A stretch of 62,609 nt of DNA from contig SOJZ01000016.1 of NCBI GenBank assembly GCA_004376295.1, positions 1-62,609 on the forward strand. The letters run 5' to 3'. Of this stretch, positions 15,462 through 24,549 are shown in pieces; positions within the stretch are counted from its first letter, which is position 1, and the number at the start of each line of letters is the position of its first letter. A model generated the notes under the pieces. That model had not been told where the DNA came from, made no database searches, and saw only the letters and a list, made by a program, of their open reading frames with translations. Position numbers and translations under genes: made by a program. This DNA is from Candidatus Bathyarchaeota archaeon. Lineage in GTDB: Archaea; Thermoproteota; Bathyarchaeia; Bathyarchaeales; Bathyarchaeaceae.

Positions 15462-15558
15462 ATGCATGCATGGATTTACTTTAGAGGTTCTTATGTTGAT
15501 AGAACATAATGATTTTCCGCACAACCTCTAAAAACAACATTGTTACGAATCCATGCAT
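15462..15558 (-). repeat. Hairpin element copy 2 bounded by TGCATGCA
   Basis: The reverse-orientation partner of 13036-13132. Read on the minus strand: AACAATGTTGTT (complement of 15533-15544), outer stem TTTAGAGGTT with AACCTCTAAA, 13-base bulge, inner stem TTATGTT/AACATAA with 5-base loop, one base, and outer stem. Outer arms on + are 15480-15489 and 15523-15532 with exactly 33 bases between, as in copy 1. The ends ATGCATGGATT and AATCCATGCAT also pair. Confidence 0.75.
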
Positions 15559-15597
15559 ACAAAACATATAATGAGAGATAGAAGGTCTGGTTTTGCT

Positions 15598-16101
15598 TCA
15601 GACGGGCACGGCTTTCATGGCTTCCTGGAACAGTTTCCTAACTATAGATCTTCTAGCCTTTTGAGCGAGAATATCAGAGGTTACAAGATCCAATGCTTCT
15701 TCTGGGCACCATTCGATACACTGGGGTTTACCTTGGTCTTGACAGAGATCGCATATGTAAACCACTTTTGTCTCTGGATGTAACATGACGGCTCCGTAAT
15801 CGCAGGCTTCAATGCACCAGCCGCATCCGTTGCATTTATCTTCATCCACCATGATTATGCCAGTTTCTTCAGACTGTGTCAAAGCATCTCTTGGGCACGC
15901 AGCTACGCACGGGGGGTCTTCGCAAAGTCTGCATGTAACCGCAAGGTTGGCGAACGGGTTCAGTCGTACAGTTCGTATTCTAGATTTTGTCGGATTGTAG
16001 GTCTTTTCCTTCACCATTGAACATGTGTATTCACAAACAGCGCAGCCAACGCATTTGTTAGGGTCTGCAGAGACAAATTTCTTCGCGTGAGTTGTAGGCA
16101 T
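15598..16101 (-). CDS. 4x[4Fe-4S] ferredoxin-like electron-transfer partner of AOR
   Basis: A 167-residue polyferredoxin with four cysteine clusters: CVGCAVCEYTC, CRLCEDPPCVAAC, CNGCGWCIEAC and CDLCQDQGKPQC/C. Its family accompanies tungsten aldehyde oxidoreductases, DMSO-reductase-type and HycB-like enzymes. It starts 15 bases after the AOR stop on the same strand with AAAGGAG upstream, so it should be the dedicated electron acceptor of the AOR at 16117-18018. No signal peptide is visible. Confidence 0.88.
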   Translation of the reverse strand: MPTTHAKKFVSADPNKCVGCAVCEYTCSMVKEKTYNPTKSRIRTVRLNPFANLAVTCRLCEDPPCVAACPRDALTQSEETGIIMVDEDKCNGCGWCIEACDYGAVMLHPETKVVYICDLCQDQGKPQCIEWCPEEALDLVTSDILAQKARRSIVRKLFQEAMKAVPV

Positions 16102-16116
16102 ATCTATCTGCTCCTT

Positions 16117-18018
16117 TCACTTTGCTCCTTTCTTAGTTTTTTCAATTTTACCTTTCACAATGTGCGCGAATTTGTTCAAACCTAATTCTTTGAGTTTTTT
16201 CTCCGTAGGAATACCATTTTTTGTCCATCCACGTGTCTCGTAGTAGTCATCTAGGCCTATGTCAAACTCTTTCTGGTTGACGTAGCTTCCCTTTGCAGCT
16301 CCCTTGTCCGGTATTGGCACGGTCATTATTTTTGGTGGCAAAGTGTCGTATTCTCTCGTTCCCTTGCCCTCTCGGATGTTGAAGAGCCTTGCTATGTTGT
16401 TGATTCTTTCACCTGCCTGTCTCAGCCCTTCAGCGGTCACCTTGATACCGGTGGCTAGGGTGTAATATTTCGCCATATCCTCAAGTCCATCATAATATAC
16501 GCCTCTTGAGAATTTGCACAAAATAAGCGAGTCGATAACGTTATATTGGTCTTCAAGGTCCATGACGATTTTTCCCCTTCCCTTTTCAATCTTGTAACGA
16601 TCCACGCTTCCCTTCACATCAGGCGAGTAGGCTCCAGATCGGAGGTGACAAGCCCCACGGAAAGAAACAGCAAACCCCAAGGCAGCAGTTTTCAATCCCC
16701 TGAGGTCGTAACCCGGCAGTTCCAATCCCTTAATATGATTAGCATATTTCACTGCGCCCTTACCGATCTTTTCCGCAGCTCTCATAGTTCCCTCTGCGAG
16801 TACATCGCCCAACCAGCCCTTTCGAGAACCGATTCTCTTCACCATCTCCACTAAGGCTTCGTGATTGCCAAAGCGCAGGTCCAAGCCTTCCGTGTCTTTT
16901 TTAGTCAGGATACCATGCTCGTAGCAGTCCATGGCAAAGCCCACGATGACGCCTGTGGATATGCCGTCCATACCATAGTAGTTGCATTGGCTGATTGCCT
17001 CGATAACCGCATCCAAATGATCGACACCACAGTTCGGGCCGAGTGCCCATAAACACTCAAATTCCACCCTCGCAGTTGTTCCCTTGTACGGGCCCTCAGG
17101 AACAAATGCAATGTGGTCGCAGCGCATGCCACACGTTGCGCATCCAATAATTTTTTTGATGTAACGCTCATTCAAGTATTCCCCGCTGACTTTCTCTGCA
17201 CCTTCAAAAGTTGCTTGGGTGAAATTCCTTGTAGGTAAGGCTGCTAGGGCATTTAGAACGAGGACGTTCTCTGGCGTCCCTAAGGTTCTGTATTTTCTTG
17301 TTTTCGGGCCCTTCATGCGTTCGTGTATCATCTTTATAAATTCTTTGAACTCCTCAAGGTTCGCCACGTTTACATCTTTTGTTCCGCGAACGGCAACTGC
17401 CTTGAGGTTCTTGGACCCCATGACAGCGCCCATACCAGTTCTTCCTATCGCCCTGAATTCGTCGTTTAAGGCGCAGGCAACTCGAACAAGTTTTTCTCCG
17501 GCTTCACCAATCGACATCACACGGACGTAATAATCGCCTAGCTCTTCTTTGATAGTTTCCTCTGTTTCATGGGGAGACTTTCCCTTCAGACGTTCGGCAT
17601 CCATAAGTTGAACCGAATCGTCGTCGATAAACACGTAAACCAGTTTTTCAGATTTCCCGGTGATGATGACCGCGTCGTAGCCGGCTCGTTTCAAGTCGGC
17701 TCCGAAGAAGCCATGGGCCTTAGATTCGGCTATTCCTCCAGTTGCAGGTGACTTCGAAACCACTGCGTAGCTGTTTCCTGCTGAGGGGGCCATGGTACCG
17801 CTGAGAGGTCCTGTGACGAAGATCATGGGATTCTTGGGGCTGAAAGGGTCTGTGCCTGGTTTGGAATGGTCGAAAAGCAGGCGCATCCCAAGTCCTATGC
17901 CTCCTATGAATTCCTTAGCCAGTTCCATGTTTAGAGGTTTGGTTTCAACCTTTCCACTTGTCAAGTCTATATGAAGTATTTTTCCAGCGTAACTCACTTT
18001 ACTCCACCTATTACTCAT
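16117..18018 (-). CDS. aor: Aldehyde ferredoxin oxidoreductase (tungstopterin), copy 1
   Basis: A 633-residue AOR-family enzyme that oxidises aldehydes to acids with a tungsten-bispterin and a [4Fe-4S] cluster. Features: N-terminal pterin domain (LHIDLTSGKVETKPL, FIGGIGLGMRLLF), GNSYAVVSKSPATGG, RTGMGAVMGSKNLKAVAVRG, cluster cysteines CATCGMRC with the fourth in ILCKFSRG, and GACHLRSGAY near the active site. Length is typical (605-640). It is cotranscribed with its ferredoxin. The aldehyde specificity cannot be read from sequence here. Confidence 0.93.
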   Translation of the reverse strand: MSNRWSKVSYAGKILHIDLTSGKVETKPLNMELAKEFIGGIGLGMRLLFDHSKPGTDPFSPKNPMIFVTGPLSGTMAPSAGNSYAVVSKSPATGGIAESKAHGFFGADLKRAGYDAVIITGKSEKLVYVFIDDDSVQLMDAERLKGKSPHETEETIKEELGDYYVRVMSIGEAGEKLVRVACALNDEFRAIGRTGMGAVMGSKNLKAVAVRGTKDVNVANLEEFKEFIKMIHERMKGPKTRKYRTLGTPENVLVLNALAALPTRNFTQATFEGAEKVSGEYLNERYIKKIIGCATCGMRCDHIAFVPEGPYKGTTARVEFECLWALGPNCGVDHLDAVIEAISQCNYYGMDGISTGVIVGFAMDCYEHGILTKKDTEGLDLRFGNHEALVEMVKRIGSRKGWLGDVLAEGTMRAAEKIGKGAVKYANHIKGLELPGYDLRGLKTAALGFAVSFRGACHLRSGAYSPDVKGSVDRYKIEKGRGKIVMDLEDQYNVIDSLILCKFSRGVYYDGLEDMAKYYTLATGIKVTAEGLRQAGERINNIARLFNIREGKGTREYDTLPPKIMTVPIPDKGAAKGSYVNQKEFDIGLDDYYETRGWTKNGIPTEKKLKELGLNKFAHIVKGKIEKTKKGAK

Positions 18019-18070
18019 GATCTAACGTTTGAAGAAAATATTAGAGAAGAGTAGATAGATATTAATATTC

Positions 18071-19282
18071 CTAAACTTTTAAGCGTATTTCCATCTTCGT
18101 TAAGTTATTGCATCCACTCTTCGTGACTTCTACGATGTCTTCTATTCTCACCCCGCCTACATCTGGGTTGTACAATCCCGGTTCAACGGTGACTACATTG
18201 TGTTCCTTCAGTGGAAACTTGTATAGTTCGCTGAGGCTGGGGCCTTCATGTATCTCTAGTCCTACTCCATGGCCCAAGCTGTGAACAAATCCCTTTGTTA
18301 TTCGTTTCCCGCCTCTCACCGTCTCATAGCCAGCCTTCTCCAACACATCACAGCACACATCGTTCATGTCGCTGCCGATGGCGCCTGCGTGAAGAGCATC
18401 GACGGAAGCATTTTTAGCCTCAAGAACCGCGTCGAACATTCTATTGACCTCATCTGAGGCTTTTCCCTTTACAATCGTCCGTGTCATATCTGACCAGTAG
18501 CGTTTCCGTTCGCTTCTTGGAAAGACGTCCATGATGATGGGTTGGTTTGCTTTAAGCTTATCTTCTGGGTCGCCCTTATAGTGTGGGTCTGATCCGCGAG
18601 GACCGCATGCGACTATGAGTTCTTCCTCTATTATGATTCCTTGGTCAAGGAATTTGTGTCCGATGAATGATTTTACTCTTTTAGCTGTTAGAGGCTGCGT
18701 CTTTCCGTCGATTTTAGAGATCAACGTTTGATTTGCGCCTACCTCAGTGTTTGCTATCATGTCTATTGCTTCGGAGACGGCTTTTTCCGTAGCCGCTTGC
18801 ACAGCTTTAATCACCGCTATCTCATTTGCATCTTTGGTCTCTCTGGCTTTTCCAATTACATCAAACATGGGCTTGATGGTTAAACCTTCTTTTCTCAGTG
18901 CATCTGTTACGATTGTTGGGAAGTTGGGAGGTACATAGATGCTTGTTCCTTTGCCTAGTTCCTTTTCAACCACTGTGGCTATGAATTTCATGCCGCCGAG
19001 TTTCGGTTCCTTCGCCGACTTCACCACTTCTAAATAATTGTAGTCCATGTACGATCGTACGTCTTTGACGATTGACTCCTTTTGCGCTCGAGGATACTCC
19101 ATCGAACTAATAACCATTATCGGGTCTGAGTCAACTTTTTTGAGGAGTATGAAGCGGTCTGGACCAAGAAACTTGGTCAAATAGTACATGTTGGCATCTT
19201 TGAAACTTTCCGCGTAGAGGAGCAACGCCTCTGCTCCTTTTTCGGTAAGAATGTTGTCAAGGTCTCTTCTCAAAACGACCAC
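18071..19282 (-). CDS. M24-family Xaa-Pro peptidase-like protein
   Basis: A 403-residue protein with a creatinase N-terminal domain (about 1-140) and a pita-bread M24 catalytic domain. Metal ligands are visible as the Asp of PIIMDVFPR, Asp of YWSDMTRTI, His of HSLGHGVGLEIHEGP, and two Glu in VTVEPGLY and GVRIEDIV. It therefore looks catalytically competent as an aminopeptidase P/prolidase. The GTG start at 19282 is used. It lies upstream of the AOR-ferredoxin pair by 52 bases on the same strand, which is compatible with peptide fermentation feeding AOR. Confidence 0.88.
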   Translation of the reverse strand: MVVLRRDLDNILTEKGAEALLLYAESFKDANMYYLTKFLGPDRFILLKKVDSDPIMVISSMEYPRAQKESIVKDVRSYMDYNYLEVVKSAKEPKLGGMKFIATVVEKELGKGTSIYVPPNFPTIVTDALRKEGLTIKPMFDVIGKARETKDANEIAVIKAVQAATEKAVSEAIDMIANTEVGANQTLISKIDGKTQPLTAKRVKSFIGHKFLDQGIIIEEELIVACGPRGSDPHYKGDPEDKLKANQPIIMDVFPRSERKRYWSDMTRTIVKGKASDEVNRMFDAVLEAKNASVDALHAGAIGSDMNDVCCDVLEKAGYETVRGGKRITKGFVHSLGHGVGLEIHEGPSLSELYKFPLKEHNVVTVEPGLYNPDVGGVRIEDIVEVTKSGCNNLTKMEIRLKV

Positions 19283-19403
19283 GCTCTATTAACAAGCCTT
19301 GTTAGACTTCGAATGTAATTCTCAATGGGAACATAAATCTTGCTGTAAACGGTTCAGTGGGGTTAGACGCCAATTTCTGGTTGTTCCGAATGAGGCAAGA
19401 TAG

Positions 19404-19946
19404 TTAGAGATGTTTTGCCAATGAGGGCATTTCCTTTTTTAGTTCTTGATAAACTTTGATGAAATCTTGTGTCTCATCTTCAATATACCTGATTATTTCA
19501 GCGAATTTGCCTTTTCTGTAGAGTTCAGAAATATCCTTGTTTTCAACAGGATTTGTTTTAGGCATCAATTTCTGATAACCTACAAAGCAACCTTTATTCA
19601 TCAAAACCAAAACAGGTTTAATGTCTAAAGTAACTCTTTCATAGAGATGACGAAGGTTGAATTCGCCAAGATTATGGTGCTTCATTCTTTGATTTAGCAT
19701 ATTAAAATCGAACAACAAGTTTTTACCAACAAAAATGAAATCCCAATGATGACAAGTTAAATTCGGAGAAAAGTTCTCTAAGATTTCCTTTTCAGAAGAT
19801 TCCCAGCTCTTCAATATGTTTAGTTCACCTATCGGCTCTCCCGTGAATCTATCTACTTCTTGCCATTGAATAGTGATTATTTCATCTTTGTCAAAGTCGA
19901 AGCCTGTAGTTTCAGTATCAAAATAATATTCTGCCACGTTTCTCAC
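19404..19946 (-). CDS. DEDD/RNase H-like 3'-5' exonuclease
   Basis: A 180-residue protein with the exonuclease motifs: Exo I YFDTETTGFD (about 8-17), Exo II GKNLLFDFNML, and Exo III near the C-terminus in YIEDETQDFIKVY. The domain is stand-alone; the substrate (DNA or RNA) is unknown. GTG 19946 is the likely start. The 10-bp iteron repeat (20062-20131) lies about 115 bases upstream and reads toward it on the minus strand, so its leader might include the repeat. Confidence 0.7.
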   Translation of the reverse strand: MRNVAEYYFDTETTGFDFDKDEIITIQWQEVDRFTGEPIGELNILKSWESSEKEILENFSPNLTCHHWDFIFVGKNLLFDFNMLNQRMKHHNLGEFNLRHLYERVTLDIKPVLVLMNKGCFVGYQKLMPKTNPVENKDISELYRKGKFAEIIRYIEDETQDFIKVYQELKKEMPSLAKHL

Positions 19947-20061
19947 TTCACTTTTGTATTTTAATTACTTGCTTTTGGTTCTGCTATAACTTTTTCCGTA
20001 TTCAGCAATCTGAACGACAGCTTTGAAGCTCACAGCTTGAGTTAAGGGCAAACTAGCCCAC

Positions 20062-20285
20062 CTTTTCGTATCTTTCCCTATCTTTTCGTATCTTTCTGCA
20101 TCTTTCCCCATCTATTCCCATCTAATCCTATCGTGACTTAAGCAATATTCAAACGCCGTTCACAAAAAGAAGCCCATTTCAAGCTTCTCAAAAAATAGAC
20201 CAGGGGGCTATAAAGAGAGAGATATAAGAAACTACAAAAAAAATTATAGGGGGGGCTATAGGGGGTCTAAAAAGAGAGAGACTAG
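20062..20285 (-). repeat. Iteron-bearing repeat, copy A
   Basis: A non-coding repeat of about 220 bases. Positions 20062-20131 hold seven tandem 10-bp units (CTTTTCGTAT, CTTTCCCTAT, and so on). Then come a conserved block (20132-20190) containing GTTCACAAAAAGAAG and the GAAGC/GCTTC hairpin, and then oligo-G/A motifs that are the reverse complement of AGACCCCCTATA (20190-20285). The same order recurs inverted at 62037-62215. It fills the 425-base gap before the second AOR gene. Confidence 0.8.
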
Positions 20286-20371
20286 ATAACACAAAAAAAC
20301 GTAACAAAAATTTTAACAGAACGTTCAATAACATAAAACAAGGTAGTTATCATTCCAACAGGTGAACCAAA

Positions 20372-22492
20372 ATGCCAATTGCCGAATTCAAATACGACCT
20401 AGGAAAAGTCGAAAAAGGATACAACAACCGAACCCTCCACATAAACCTCACAAACAACAAAATCACAAGCAAACCAGTCACCAAAAAAATGAAACAAACA
20501 TTCATCGGAGGCCGAGGCTTCAACCTATGGCTACTATGGAACGCCCTGCCCAAAAACCGCACAGTCAAATGGAGCGACCCAGAGAACGAAATATGCATAG
20601 CATGCGGCCCTCTAGGCGGCACTACACTCTTTCCAGGAAGCGGAAAAAGCATCGCCGTTTCAATATCACCCCTCACAAATTCTGTAATGGACTCCAACGC
20701 AGGCGGATATTTTGGACCATACCTAAAATTTTCCGGATGGGATGCACTGGAGATACAAGGAAAGGCTAGATCCGAAGTGACCATCTTTATTGACGGCGAC
20801 GAAGGAAACGTCCAGATCGTAGACGCCGAAGAGCTACCATCCGAAACCCACTTGCTCGGCGAGATTCTAACAGAAAAGTACGGTGATGCGAACAAACGCA
20901 GTATTTCAGTAGTTTCCTCAGGTCCAGGTGCAGAACATACACGATTTGGAGCCCTCAACTTCTCATGGTATGACTCACAACGCAAAACAGTAAGGTACAA
21001 ACAAGCTGCAAGAGGCGGCATAGGCACAGTCTTTCGTGACAAGAAAATAAAAGCAATCGTAGTTAAATTCTCCAATCTAAGAGCAGATACTAATCACCCC
21101 GCAAATTTCAACATCCTGAAGCAAGTTGGCCCCACATACAACAAAGAAATCAGAACCCTTGACCCAAAACAGAATGAGATGGCAGTTGTAGGAACAACAC
21201 ATCTAGTTGATATCATGAACAAATTCGACCTTCTTCCCACACACAATTTCAAATTCGGAAGCCATCCCAAAGGCTCCAACCTCAGCGCAGAAGTGTACAG
21301 GAAAAAATTCCATCCCGGATTTGATGGATGCTGGGCAGGATGCACAGTAGCGTGTTCTCACCTCGTCAAAGATTTTGAACTCAAAACAGGTCCATTCAAA
21401 GGCAAGTATGTCTTTGTGGACGGCCCAGAATATGAAACCATAGCTGGCCTTGGCAGTAACTGCGGAATCTTTGATGCGAACCACGTGATCGAGATTAACT
21501 TCTATTGCGACACCTACGGCTTGGATACTATCTCAGTTGGGACAGCGACAGCCTTCGCCATGGAATGTTATGAGATGGGATTGATCGACAATGAGGTCAC
21601 TGGCGGCCTTGAACTGAATTTCGGGAATACAGAAGCCGCGATGGAACTTATTCATCAAATGGCGAGGGGAGAAGGATTTGGAGTGATTATTGGCCAAGGG
21701 GTTCGCAGAATGAAGAAGCTCTTCGCAGAAAAATACGGCGTTGACCCAAAAATACTGCAGGACATTGGAATGGAAGCAAAAGGCTTAGAATTTTCCGAGT
21801 ACGTTACCAAAGAGTCTTTAGCACAACAGGGTGGATACGGGCTTGCGCTAAAGGGTCCGCAACATGATGAAGCGTGGCTAATATTTCTAGATATGGTACA
21901 AAATCTAATTCCGACTTTCAAGCAGAAGGCAGAGGCTTTACATTGGTTCCCGATGTTTCGAACATGGTTCAGTTTGAATGGTTTGTGCAAACTTCCTTGG
22001 AATGACATCACGTCTGAAGACAACAAGAACACTCCAGAACCAGCCAAAATCATTGCGCACGTGGAGAATTACGCGAACTTCTTTTATGCGGTGACTGGTC
22101 GAAAAGTTTCAACGGACGATCTTATTTTGATGAGCGAAAAGGTGTACAATTTCCAGCGCATTTTCAATTTAAGGATGGGTTTTGGTACACGTGAACACGA
22201 TAACATTCCATATCGCGCAGTTGGACCAGTGACAAAAGAAGAATATGAAAGCCGTGCGAAGCGTTATGACAAACAACTTAAGGAAAAGTTTGGTTATGAC
22301 CCAACTGGCAAATCGACGGAGGAAAAGTTGGCGATGTTGAGGAAACATCGTCAGGATGAATATGAGACGCTTAAGGACGCGGTTTACAAGAGAAGGGGAT
22401 GGAATTTAAATGGCGTTCCGACTCTGCGTAAGGTGAAGGAGCTTGGGATCGATTTCCCTGATGTGGTTGAGCTTGTTAAGAAGTTTCAATGA
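20372..22492 (+). CDS. Aldehyde ferredoxin oxidoreductase family protein, copy 2 (706 aa)
   Basis: A second AOR-family tungstopterin enzyme, about 70 residues longer than copy 1 and clearly divergent. It has FIGGRGFNLWLLWN, GPLGGTTLFPGSGKS, RGGIGTVFRDKKIKAIVVK, the cluster motif CWAGCTVAC with a fourth Cys in LNGLCKLPW, and a C-terminal extension rich in charged residues (about 600-706). No ferredoxin gene is adjacent. AGGTGA precedes the ATG. Its first few hundred bases are strikingly A/C-rich on the coding strand. Inverted copies of the AGACCCCC repeat lie on both sides (20190-20285 and 22577-22609). Confidence 0.9.
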   Translation: MPIAEFKYDLGKVEKGYNNRTLHINLTNNKITSKPVTKKMKQTFIGGRGFNLWLLWNALPKNRTVKWSDPENEICIACGPLGGTTLFPGSGKSIAVSISPLTNSVMDSNAGGYFGPYLKFSGWDALEIQGKARSEVTIFIDGDEGNVQIVDAEELPSETHLLGEILTEKYGDANKRSISVVSSGPGAEHTRFGALNFSWYDSQRKTVRYKQAARGGIGTVFRDKKIKAIVVKFSNLRADTNHPANFNILKQVGPTYNKEIRTLDPKQNEMAVVGTTHLVDIMNKFDLLPTHNFKFGSHPKGSNLSAEVYRKKFHPGFDGCWAGCTVACSHLVKDFELKTGPFKGKYVFVDGPEYETIAGLGSNCGIFDANHVIEINFYCDTYGLDTISVGTATAFAMECYEMGLIDNEVTGGLELNFGNTEAAMELIHQMARGEGFGVIIGQGVRRMKKLFAEKYGVDPKILQDIGMEAKGLEFSEYVTKESLAQQGGYGLALKGPQHDEAWLIFLDMVQNLIPTFKQKAEALHWFPMFRTWFSLNGLCKLPWNDITSEDNKNTPEPAKIIAHVENYANFFYAVTGRKVSTDDLILMSEKVYNFQRIFNLRMGFGTREHDNIPYRAVGPVTKEEYESRAKRYDKQLKEKFGYDPTGKSTEEKLAMLRKHRQDEYETLKDAVYKRRGWNLNGVPTLRKVKELGIDFPDVVELVKKFQ

Positions 22493-22576
22493 GTTTGTGT
22501 GATCCGTAATAATGGAGATATTCCTTGGTTTTTGTTGCTTTCTCTAAAGTGAGTTTTTGTCATGTTATCTATGTTA

Positions 22577-22609
22577 GTCTCTCTCATTAGACCCCCCTAT
22601 AATTTTTTT
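22577..22609 (+). repeat. AGACCCCC-TATAATTTTTTT motif, copy B
   Basis: GTCTCTCTCATT followed by AGACCCCCCTATAATTTTTT, 85 bases after the AOR copy 2 stop. It is inverted relative to copy A on the other side of that gene. The T-run could act as an archaeal terminator. The rest of the 293-base gap to the next gene shows a TATA-like GTTTTATAAT (22735-22744) but nothing coding. Confidence 0.7.
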
Positions 22610-22785
22610 GAGATTTCTATCACAAGTGCGACTGTACGAAAGCTTTCAAGACAAAAACTGAAATCACAGCAATAACTATCAACTATATCCAAGGAAAGCC
22701 TAACAGAAAATGTAGTGAATGACCAGACTATTAGGTTTTATAATCGGAAGAGACATAAAGCTTGTCGTACAGGAGAGTTTTAGCC

Positions 22786-24072
22786 ATGCTGAATCGTTAC
22801 GTGTCAAAGACGCCCAAGTCTCAGCAACTGCATCAAAAAGCTGAGAAGGTTCTTCCCGCTGGAGTCTCATATTTCCTCCGATACATAGCGCCTTATCCCT
22901 TCTACACCGCAAAAGCGAAAGGAAGCAAACTGACTGATGTAGATGGCAACGAGTACATCGATTTTTGGCTCGGCCACACCGCCCTCATCTTGGGACACAG
23001 CCCACCAGAAGTCATGAAAGAAGTTAGAAGACAAATCGGGAATGGAACCCATTACGGAACAGCGCACGAACTCGAAATCGCCCTAGCCGAGCAGATAGCG
23101 AAGATGGTTCCAAGCGCTGAAATGGTTCGCTTCACGAACTCCGGAACCGAAGCAAACATGTACGCAACACGACTAGCCCGCACATACACTAACAGAGGCA
23201 AAATCGCAAAGTTTGAAGGCGGATGGCACGGAGGCTACGATGCCCTCAATATAGCTATCAAACCTCCGTTGGATGTTCCCGAATCCGGTGGATTGACATC
23301 TGGAGCCTTGAGGGATACAATTGTACTTCCATTCAATAACATCAAAGAAGCGAGAAGGAGGATAAAAAATGAGATACTTGCCGCAATTATTATAGAGCCT
23401 GTGCAGGGAGCAGGAGGCTGCATCCCAGCCGAAAGAGAATTTCTAAAAGAGCTGAGAGAATTATGCACCAAAAATGGAACGCTTCTAATTTTCGATGAAG
23501 TCATAACAGGGTTCAGACTAGCACCTGGAGGAGCACAACAACACTACGGAGTCCTACCGGACATCACGGTAATGGGAAAAATCCTAGGAGGCGGATTCCC
23601 AATAGGCGCATTCGCAAGCCGCAAAGAAATCATGAACCACATGAACCCCATACTCTATGAACGACCGAGATTCTCCTTTCATGGAGGAACATTCTGCGCA
23701 AACCCCATCACTATGACCGCGGGCTTAGCAACGCTAAAACTGCTCCAAGATGGACAACTGTTGAATGAACTGAACAAGCGTGGAAACAACCTTCGACAAA
23801 AACTTTCCGACATCTTTGAGAGAAACCACGTTGATGTTCAAGTTACGGGTGAGGGCTCGCTTTTCCACACGCACTTCACACGCGAAAAGGTGAAGGACGT
23901 TCGTGACGTTTTTCGAGCAGACCGAGGAAAACTGTTAAACTATCATATGCACTTGATTATGAACGGAGTTTTTTTCCTTCCAACGCGCACAGGCGCATTG
24001 AGCACCACACACACAGAAAGCGACATAGAAAGACTTTTGACAGAGGCAGAAATCTTCGCAAAGAAAAACTAG
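22786..24072 (+). CDS. Glutamate-1-semialdehyde 2,1-aminomutase-like class III aminotransferase
   Basis: A 428-residue PLP enzyme of the GSA-aminomutase (HemL) branch: the PxGVSYFLRYIAPYPFY entry, TNSGTEANMYATRLARTYT, GGWHGGYD, LIFDEVITGFRLAPGG and the PLP lysine in TVMGKILGGGFPIGAF. No other haem genes are near, and HemL paralogues of unknown aminotransferase function are common, so the exact substrate is open. ATG 22786 is preferred because CAGGAG lies about ten bases before it; the TTG at 22762 has none. Confidence 0.85.
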   Translation: MLNRYVSKTPKSQQLHQKAEKVLPAGVSYFLRYIAPYPFYTAKAKGSKLTDVDGNEYIDFWLGHTALILGHSPPEVMKEVRRQIGNGTHYGTAHELEIALAEQIAKMVPSAEMVRFTNSGTEANMYATRLARTYTNRGKIAKFEGGWHGGYDALNIAIKPPLDVPESGGLTSGALRDTIVLPFNNIKEARRRIKNEILAAIIIEPVQGAGGCIPAEREFLKELRELCTKNGTLLIFDEVITGFRLAPGGAQQHYGVLPDITVMGKILGGGFPIGAFASRKEIMNHMNPILYERPRFSFHGGTFCANPITMTAGLATLKLLQDGQLLNELNKRGNNLRQKLSDIFERNHVDVQVTGEGSLFHTHFTREKVKDVRDVFRADRGKLLNYHMHLIMNGVFFLPTRTGALSTTHTESDIERLLTEAEIFAKKN

Positions 24073-24111
24073 TGGACACCAGGCCGTTATATCGGAATCA
24101 TCACGTGCGCA

Positions 24112-24423
24112 TTAGTGACTCTTGCTTGTCAATTCCTTGCGTCGTTCATACACTATGCGGTAGAGACGATTTCTCAAAGCTTGCCCACGAAGTTTTTGTT
24201 TCCTCACTTTTTCTATATCTTTCGCCAACTTTTTATCTTTAAGCATGTCCAACACCCATTTTTGAAAGTCTCCCCGCTGAAGATGGAAACTCAAGGATTT
24301 TGCCTTAACTCGTTTAATGCCTGTCAAGAAGTCTTCGTAGGATGCTGCGCTTATACCCGTATAGCCACCGATATCGACGCAGAAGTGGAACAGCGCAACA
24401 TGCTCAAGTTTCCCAAAGGTCAT
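24112..24423 (-). CDS. DUF5752-like small protein, second copy
   Basis: A 103-residue paralogue of the protein at 435-743: FHFCVDIGGYTG, SFHLQRGDFQKWVLDML and LRGQALRNRLYRIVYERRKEL align end to end. ATG 24423 with GGAGGTG eight bases upstream is the best start; the longer frame begins at a GTG that contains that site. It is convergent with the aminomutase gene. Function unknown. Confidence 0.75.
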   Translation of the reverse strand: MTFGKLEHVALFHFCVDIGGYTGISAASYEDFLTGIKRVKAKSLSFHLQRGDFQKWVLDMLKDKKLAKDIEKVRKQKLRGQALRNRLYRIVYERRKELTSKSH

Positions 24424-24549
24424 GAAATACACCTCCATCCATTTCCTCACTGGGTCAGTCTTGGGTAGTGAATATATGTTATGAAAACGAAATCTGCATT
24501 CTGAATCTACACGCGCAAAGGTTCCACGACATGCGCGCCGAGAACTATG

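Noticed and set aside
20062-20131. CRISPR array
   Set aside because: The 10-bp units are directly tandem without spacers, and no cas genes are present.
20350-21075. 241-codon antisense frame in AOR copy 2
   Set aside because: Shadow of a well-supported AOR with intact cluster cysteines; the A/C-rich coding strand simply lacks antisense stops.
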